From Micrasema longulum (Eukaryota > Arthropoda > Insecta > Trichoptera > Brachycentridae): a stretch of 64,000 bases of DNA. The position numbers were made by a program, and so were the translations under genes. Under the pieces are notes generated by a model. It had not been told where the DNA came from. It saw only the letters and a list, made by a program, of their open reading frames with translations, and did no database searches. Positions 59,061 to 64,000 of the stretch are shown here, piece by piece. The stretch's first letter is position 1, and each line of letters begins with the position of its first letter. The DNA is taken from the NCBI GenBank assembly GCA_022494885.1, contig JAGVSM010002439.1, positions 1-64,000 of the forward strand, in the 5' to 3' direction.

Positions 59061-60310
59061 GATAAAATTTAAGGTAATCTTTGTTCTAGGCTCCTGTAAA
59101 GGATAAACTTAACTTTTTGGACTTCAGTTGCACAGAAAAAAGTTAAATAATTGTCTCATTTTCATGAAAACAAGCAAAATAAACTTATTTTGCGGATTTT
59201 GACCAAAAATTTTTAGAACAGCTGGCCGGTTGAAATACTTAATTAAAAGTTAAGCATATAATAATTTATTGAATACATGTTTCAATAGCCTCTCAAATAA
59301 GTTAAACATTGACATGAAATTAACAGTCAGCAAAGCAAGCTGTCCTATTTTTTTATATGTTTATTATTCCTAATTTAAAACAAAGATATCAATGATTAAA
59401 AAATACTCACACTGATTTTTAATGTCAAGTTAATACGCCGGCGTTCCCTTTCTGGCGACTTTGTAGAGCGTCATCTCTGTCGGACGACCAGTCCAGTGTA
59501 GAATTAATGTAAGACAGAGAGACAGCGCTCTACCAAACGATTTAGACCGCCACTGCCTTCCTATCAGATACTTTACATTTTGATTCATTTCCATCCAAAG
59601 CTTTGAATGATAAATTTTAACTGATGAAAATACGTCTGATTTACTTCGATAATAGGGCTCAAATTCCTTTGGCTAATCTCCCGGTCGATCAACATAGCAC
59701 GGCACAGTAAAAGGACATAGGGTGGATTTATTAATAATTTTTAAAAATATATTTCATATATCAATCGGCAGGTAAACACTAGAACCAGCACACAAGGGCG
59801 AATAATCTCCGCTCGATTTTCAGTAGAAACTAAAGAAATACAACAAAAAATAATATAATAAATATGTATCCGGGTGGGTACCCTAATTTTGCCGGTGAGT
59901 GAATCAGCACAATACGTGTGAAGCTATAGGGCAAACGCAATCACTCAATTCTAGCCTATTAATATTATAGAAGATGCTTTCGACTTATTATATATATTTT
60001 TAAAATGTGGTGAATTTCAAAACCTTATTTTGAAAAAATAGTTTTTTAAGTTAAATTGGTACATATTTAATTAATAATGCACAAGTCCTTGATAATACTG
60101 TAGGTAACTACAAAATGCAGTGCATATGGTGCAGTGTCCACAATAAACGCAATACATATCGCGCCTTCGGTGCAACAAAGGCACAACAGCTATTTTTTAA
60201 TTTTACACAGGAGAGGACTTTTGAGTTTTTTTTTTTTGCATTTATTACCTTTTTTTTTTTTAATAAAAAGAAATATTTGCGTTCTTATGATTTACCCAAA
60301 TATTTAATTT
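59061..60310. other. Spacer with one GC-richer inverted patch
   Basis: At 59430-59570, GTAGAGCGTCATCTCTGTC and GACAGAGAGACAGCGCTCTA are roughly inverted, suggesting another small hairpin element. The remainder is AT-rich with no gene signal. Confidence 0.35.
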
Positions 60311-60442
60311 TGAGGGCCATTTTCAACGAGTTGTAAATAACTCACTATTAGAAAATGGAATCAAGTTGGGGTAGAGTGGGATTCGAACGACGGCCCTTCG
60401 GTCCGTGAGTCCGAGACACTAGCCACGGGACCACAACCCGAC
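60311..60442 (-). repeat. tRNA-headed SINE, family B
   Basis: CGAGTTGTAAATAACTCACT, GGATTCGAACGACGGCCCTT and GAGACACTAGCCACGGGACC are nearly identical to 23154-23290, suggesting relatively recent spread. Confidence 0.78.
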
Positions 60443-61383
60443 CATAAACCACCTTATTACTGGATTTCTATTTGCAGTATATTTAAAATCTTAATAAAAT
60501 TAATTGTTTTTGCTATAGTTTCACATTAAAAGCTTATTCTAAATTATTTTAAAAAATGCTGAAGACGTAGCAAAAAAGTGTCCGAATTGTGACTTTGTTG
60601 TGACATTTTCTTATTACATATAATAGAATAAAATTGAACTGTTATAGAAAACTGCAGAGATGCCTGAAGGCCACGCCCAAAACATTGTTATTTCCTTTGC
60701 CTCTATATTGATATATCAAGGCTTTACTGATGAATAATCAAGTCGTTAACGAGATAATCGCATTTAAAGCTTTTTTATTATTTTAACACAATGTAACTCT
60801 GTTAGCGCGGCCTCGATATCGGTCTCTTTAAATGTATTGAAATTACACCAATTGCAGCATGTCGACTTTTTTTATGAAGGCAGGATGATCCTGTTTTGTA
60901 TCATATAAACTTTTTAGATTTTAAAAATTTATATTATATTAAATTAAATCAAAATTATCCTTGCTTTGTTCATGTTCAGACCGAAAACTGTAGCAATACG
61001 GAGCATTACATTGGGGCTCAATGTTGTTCAGACAGGGAAAATCAAACAAAGCTGTAGTCTCCAAAAATAATTTTATTTTGATCATGTTCATTATTTGTAG
61101 GCACTTCTGCAGGCACTTAATACATTTGCAGGATTTTAAAATATAATAATACAATAGCACACAATTCTCTAAAATGTCATTCTTTCCTAAACAACTCAAA
61201 TTATACACAGAGTGGTAGTTCAACCCATTGTGATAGGTTTCACCTAATTTGGAACAATGTAGCGTAACATGTAAAGGGAGACTTATATCCATTCTCTAAG
61301 TGAATCATAAATTTTTTTTACATTTATATATTTTTTAAACTTTTTACATATATTTTATATTTTTTATTATTTATATTGGGGAT
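60443..61383 (-). other. 3' flank of haspin
   Basis: Contains a piece of the foldback element arm (60705-60780, GATAATCGCATTTAAAGCTT). A 117-codon minus frame (61292-60939) follows haspin but has no recognisable motif and is more likely untranslated sequence. Confidence 0.4.
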
Positions 61384-63581
61384 TTAAAAATCTGAAATAG
61401 AAAAACATTCTTCAGCAGTAACAAAGTCGACACAACTGTCGTATTGGAGTATTTTCCCCAGAAGATTTTCTAGTTTAGATTTGAAGATGCTGTGTTCGCA
61501 AGTGTCTGTTCTCTCGTAGCGTAAGCTCGTGATCATCTTATCCAGGGTATAGTGTAGCCACAGGATATTGGTGTACGGCTCAAAGTGCTGCCATAGATTC
61601 CTAAAACAAACATTAGTCCAATATTACATTAATACACTGAGTTTCTCCACTGATATTTCTCAGGAAACTGGATTTAATTTGAGTAAAATACATTTTTTAG
61701 TTCAGACATTTAATTTCACATTTTTCACTAGTGAAAAATTATAAATGAAAAATGGCAAAAAAAGCGACCTTTATTGTTGTGGGTGAGATTCTATCTAATT
61801 ATTTAACCTACTAAGGAATGCCTAAAAATACTTTTTTTGTATACTTCATCTTGGACCGGTTGGTTCAGACATAGGCATGATGAATGTACACAAACATAAG
61901 CCCTGTAAATGTCTATAATTCCATATTCCCCTTTTAAAAAGATAATCCTTTATTGAATGATCATAGTGGGTCATATATGATCATATTGCGTAAAGATGAG
62001 GACTATTTAGTAAGAACACTCAACATCCCAACTGAACCTAGAGGCAGAGGTAGACCCCCAGCAACTTGGTGGTGTAATATTGAGGAGTTGGCAGAACAAG
62101 ATGTTTCCTTTATGACAACCCAGGACAGAAGATCCTGTCGCTCGCGTAAGAAGAGGCCCGACCCTGGATGAACCGGGATAGGGGGCAGGGAGAAGAAGAA
62201 TGATCATAGTAGGTTAAATCCAATACTTGTCTACACTAAAATGACTTATACTAAAATGACTATCAATAGTGGACCACAATAAAATCAAGTCAATGAACAA
62301 AAATGTGACACTGTATGGTTATTAAAGTTACCCGTTCTTCTGTCGCATGAGACGATAAATATCAAATTGGTAGTCGCCTTCGGCCACAAACAGATCCGGA
62401 TCCTTGGCCAGATTATTGAAGATAGTTTGTCCAGCGGAGGGAAGGGTGATACGGGACAGGGTGAAATCTATAATGTTCCCGCACACGCCCGCAGTAGGCA
62501 CCGAGTAGGACTCCCCGCGCAGCTTGTAATTTAACGCCTAAAAGAAGGAGAATTATAAATCAACAGACAGATACGGTGCTGAAAAATAACTATGAATACA
62601 GTCAAGTCCCTTCATCAATTGCCCAGTTCATTAGGTAATCTGATAAAACAAGATTAAATATGCCGTTTAACAAGATAATGAATAATTCCTCCTATACAAA
62701 TTTATTTACTGTCCATGCTAGACTGTGGAATCATCTCCCATCCACTAAACCTTTTTAAACACATCTAAAGAAACATTTCTTATATTTTCCTTACACACTC
62801 CTTTAATTCGCTTTTCCCTATAAACATTTTAACTATAAAATAAATAACATATTTTATTGTATTGGTTGGTTAGAAGAAATTAGCATTTGGCAATAAGCCC
62901 GCCAATGTCCAAATATAATTGTACAAAAAGTAAAATAAATTAAATAAAAATTCCTACGTATCCGACTACTCAGATAATTGCAAGACTTAAAAAAATTACA
63001 ATGCTGAAAATAGATCTATCGACTAATAAACTGGAACATACATCACAATAATTTGTCAATTGGATATAATATATGTATGTAACTTTATATCATTTCAAAT
63101 AATATGTCTTTGTATCATTTTGCGGGGTAATTCCTACAACTAGGTAACTTCAAAATCATCATTTGAGTTACCTACTAAAAACAGATTTTTTTATACTCCT
63201 CCATGAATGCTACAAAGTGACAAGTCATGCATTCAAATCATCATATTATGATCTTAATGAATCACGACTTGTTTATTTGTAGCATTCATGGAGGAAGATA
63301 AAAAAATGTGTAAAAAAAATAAAACAGTAATGGTCCTATCTCTAATAACAAACAAGTTCATTTGACAAAAAAGTTATTTCTCCACATACACCGAGTGGAA
63401 AAGATAAAATTGATGTTGCCATTAGACTAATTACACTTTGGACTAATTTGGAAGAGATTATGGACAGAACACATTAAGTAATTACCTTTTTATCAGAATT
63501 GGAAACGAGCACATTACCCCAGTGGAGATCTCGGTGCTCAAACTGAAAAGCTTCTTCAGCTACAGCAAGAGCAAAAGCCAC
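61384..63581 (-). CDS. HASPIN: Haspin (histone H3 Thr3 kinase), C-terminal exons, 5' part outside window
   Basis: Minus-strand exons 63581-63486, 62537-62332, 61600-61384; GT-AG junctions, phases join, 172 residues to TAA at 61386-61384. Haspin phosphorylates histone H3 Thr3 in mitosis, which recruits the chromosomal passenger complex to centromeres. Visible marks, numbered from the first visible residue: [18 protein letters not shown] (6-23) holding the catalytic HRD Asp18 and metal-binding Asn23; IIDFTLSR (54-61), the haspin-type replacement of DFG (human has DYT); [12 protein letters not shown]; and WLHYTLDKM near the end. This is the C-lobe only. The N-lobe and regulatory N-terminus must lie beyond position 64000. 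The introns hold LINE fragments and a hairpin element. No frame damage seen. Confidence 0.95.
61775..61945. repeat. Scrambled copy of the ~394-bp dispersed repeat
   Basis: A plus-oriented GGGTGAGATTCTATCTAATT block joins a minus-oriented CATAAGCCCTGTAAATGTCT block. Located in a haspin intron next to the LINE tail at 61955. Confidence 0.5.
61955..62200 (+). mobile_element. Non-LTR retrotransposon tail, second family
   Basis: The plus frame reads [20 protein letters not shown], then [20 protein letters not shown] and KKRPDPG, the end of an RTE/Jockey-type ORF2, followed by GGGAGAAGAAGAA. It lies in a haspin intron on the opposite strand. The left part is missing, typical of 5'-truncated insertion. 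Confidence 0.7.
62690..62830 (+). mobile_element. Non-LTR retrotransposon tail fragment
   Basis: Plus-strand reading gives [16 protein letters not shown] followed by [10 protein letters not shown], the short RLWN-LP ... FK--LK motif of LINE ORF2 ends. Located in the haspin intron between the first two visible exons. Confidence 0.55.
63186..63306. mobile_element. Hairpin element with ~50-bp arms
   Basis: The left arm CTCCATGAATGCTACAAA and the right arm TTTGTAGCATTCATGGAG are inverted, extending outward through T/A runs and inward through ACAAGTC. The loop is rich in AT. Located in a haspin intron. Confidence 0.65.
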
Positions 63582-64000
63582 CTAAAAAATTTCAATATCT
63601 ATTATTCAAACTGAGTGTGAAATTAATAATTATTATTTACTTTATTTTATTAACATATATGGCAAAAATGCCTTTTACAAAAATTATAATATAAATATAT
63701 TTGGTTTAATCAACACATTCAATACTTTTTACCCAAGATTCGGAAACAAATATTCAACCTTAAAATTAAACACATTCAAAAGTTTAAAACAATTAAAAAA
63801 TAAATGTAAAAATCAAATTAGATAGTAAAATATTTTAAAGAATTAATACAACAAGAAAATCATAAAGCACCGTTTCATAAAAAACGCATACAATACTTTT
63901 TACCCAAGATTTAGAAACAAAAATTAAACCTAAAAATTATATGACACACTCAGTAGAAGTTTAAAACAATTTTTGAAAAAATGTAAAAATCAAATAAAAT
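63582..64000 (-). other. Haspin intron running off the window
   Basis: Very AT-rich, with a repeated AATACTTTTTACCCAAGATT (63721 and 63891) about 170 bp apart. No exon visible; the next haspin exon must be beyond the right edge. Confidence 0.5.

Noticed and set aside
60939..61292. 117-codon minus-strand frame after haspin
   Set aside because: Low-complexity, Cys- and Ile-rich by chance in AT-rich sequence; no motif. Probably 3' flanking DNA of haspin.
1..64000. CRISPR array, phage, bacterial operon or defence island
   Set aside because: No regularly spaced short repeats with unique spacers, no dense gene packing; introns and SINE/LINE content show a eukaryotic nuclear genome.

Overview
This window reads as nuclear DNA of an animal, most likely an insect. 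Coding blocks are split by GT-AG introns, the protein families are metazoan, non-coding DNA is strongly AT-rich, and introns and spacers are full of decayed non-LTR retrotransposons, tRNA-headed SINEs and small inverted-repeat DNA elements. I cannot name the species; a beetle-like genome is only a guess.

Four protein-coding genes can be assembled from splice sites and family resemblance. (1) About 11.2-21.1 kb, plus strand: a PEAK1/PRAG1-type pseudokinase scaffold in five exons (about 1489 codons). It reads through only if one base is added at each of two places, near 11348 and near 20803. (2) 26.9-40.3 kb, minus strand: a complete seven-exon sideroflexin, closest by eye to SFXN2 (328 aa). 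(3) 46.7-50.6 kb, plus strand: a three-exon protein with the N-terminal and internal signatures of the PWWP2A/B chromatin family, but no PWWP domain in the transcript I can build (415 aa). (4) 61.4 kb to the right edge, minus strand: the last three exons of the histone H3 Thr3 kinase haspin (172 residues visible, 5' part outside the window). Genes 1 and 2 are convergent, 2 and 3 divergent (6.4 kb apart), 3 and 4 convergent. They do not form a common pathway.

The rest is repeat landscape: 0-11 kb (LINE tails, SINEs, a TA-flanked MITE, hairpin elements), 16.7-20.7 kb (PEAK intron 4, holding a hAT-like element with two tandem copies of a ~394-bp repeat), 21.1-26.9 kb (SINEs and a three-copy minisatellite), SFXN2 introns (SINEs, LINE tails, a second TA-flanked MITE, a pogo-type terminus), 40.3-46.7 kb (several long inverted repeats), 47.9-50.5 kb (PWWP2-like intron 2, holding a LINE tail), 50.6-61.4 kb (a decayed protein of an insect repeat family, more SINEs, a degenerate minisatellite) and the haspin introns (two LINE tails, one hairpin element). 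At least nine pieces of the ~394-bp family and nine of one SINE family are visible.

I found no CRISPR array, operon, phage or other new defence-like system. The best leads are the two single-base lesions in the pseudokinase gene, the PWWP2-like protein without its PWWP domain, and the ~394-bp repeat found inside two unrelated inverted-repeat elements.
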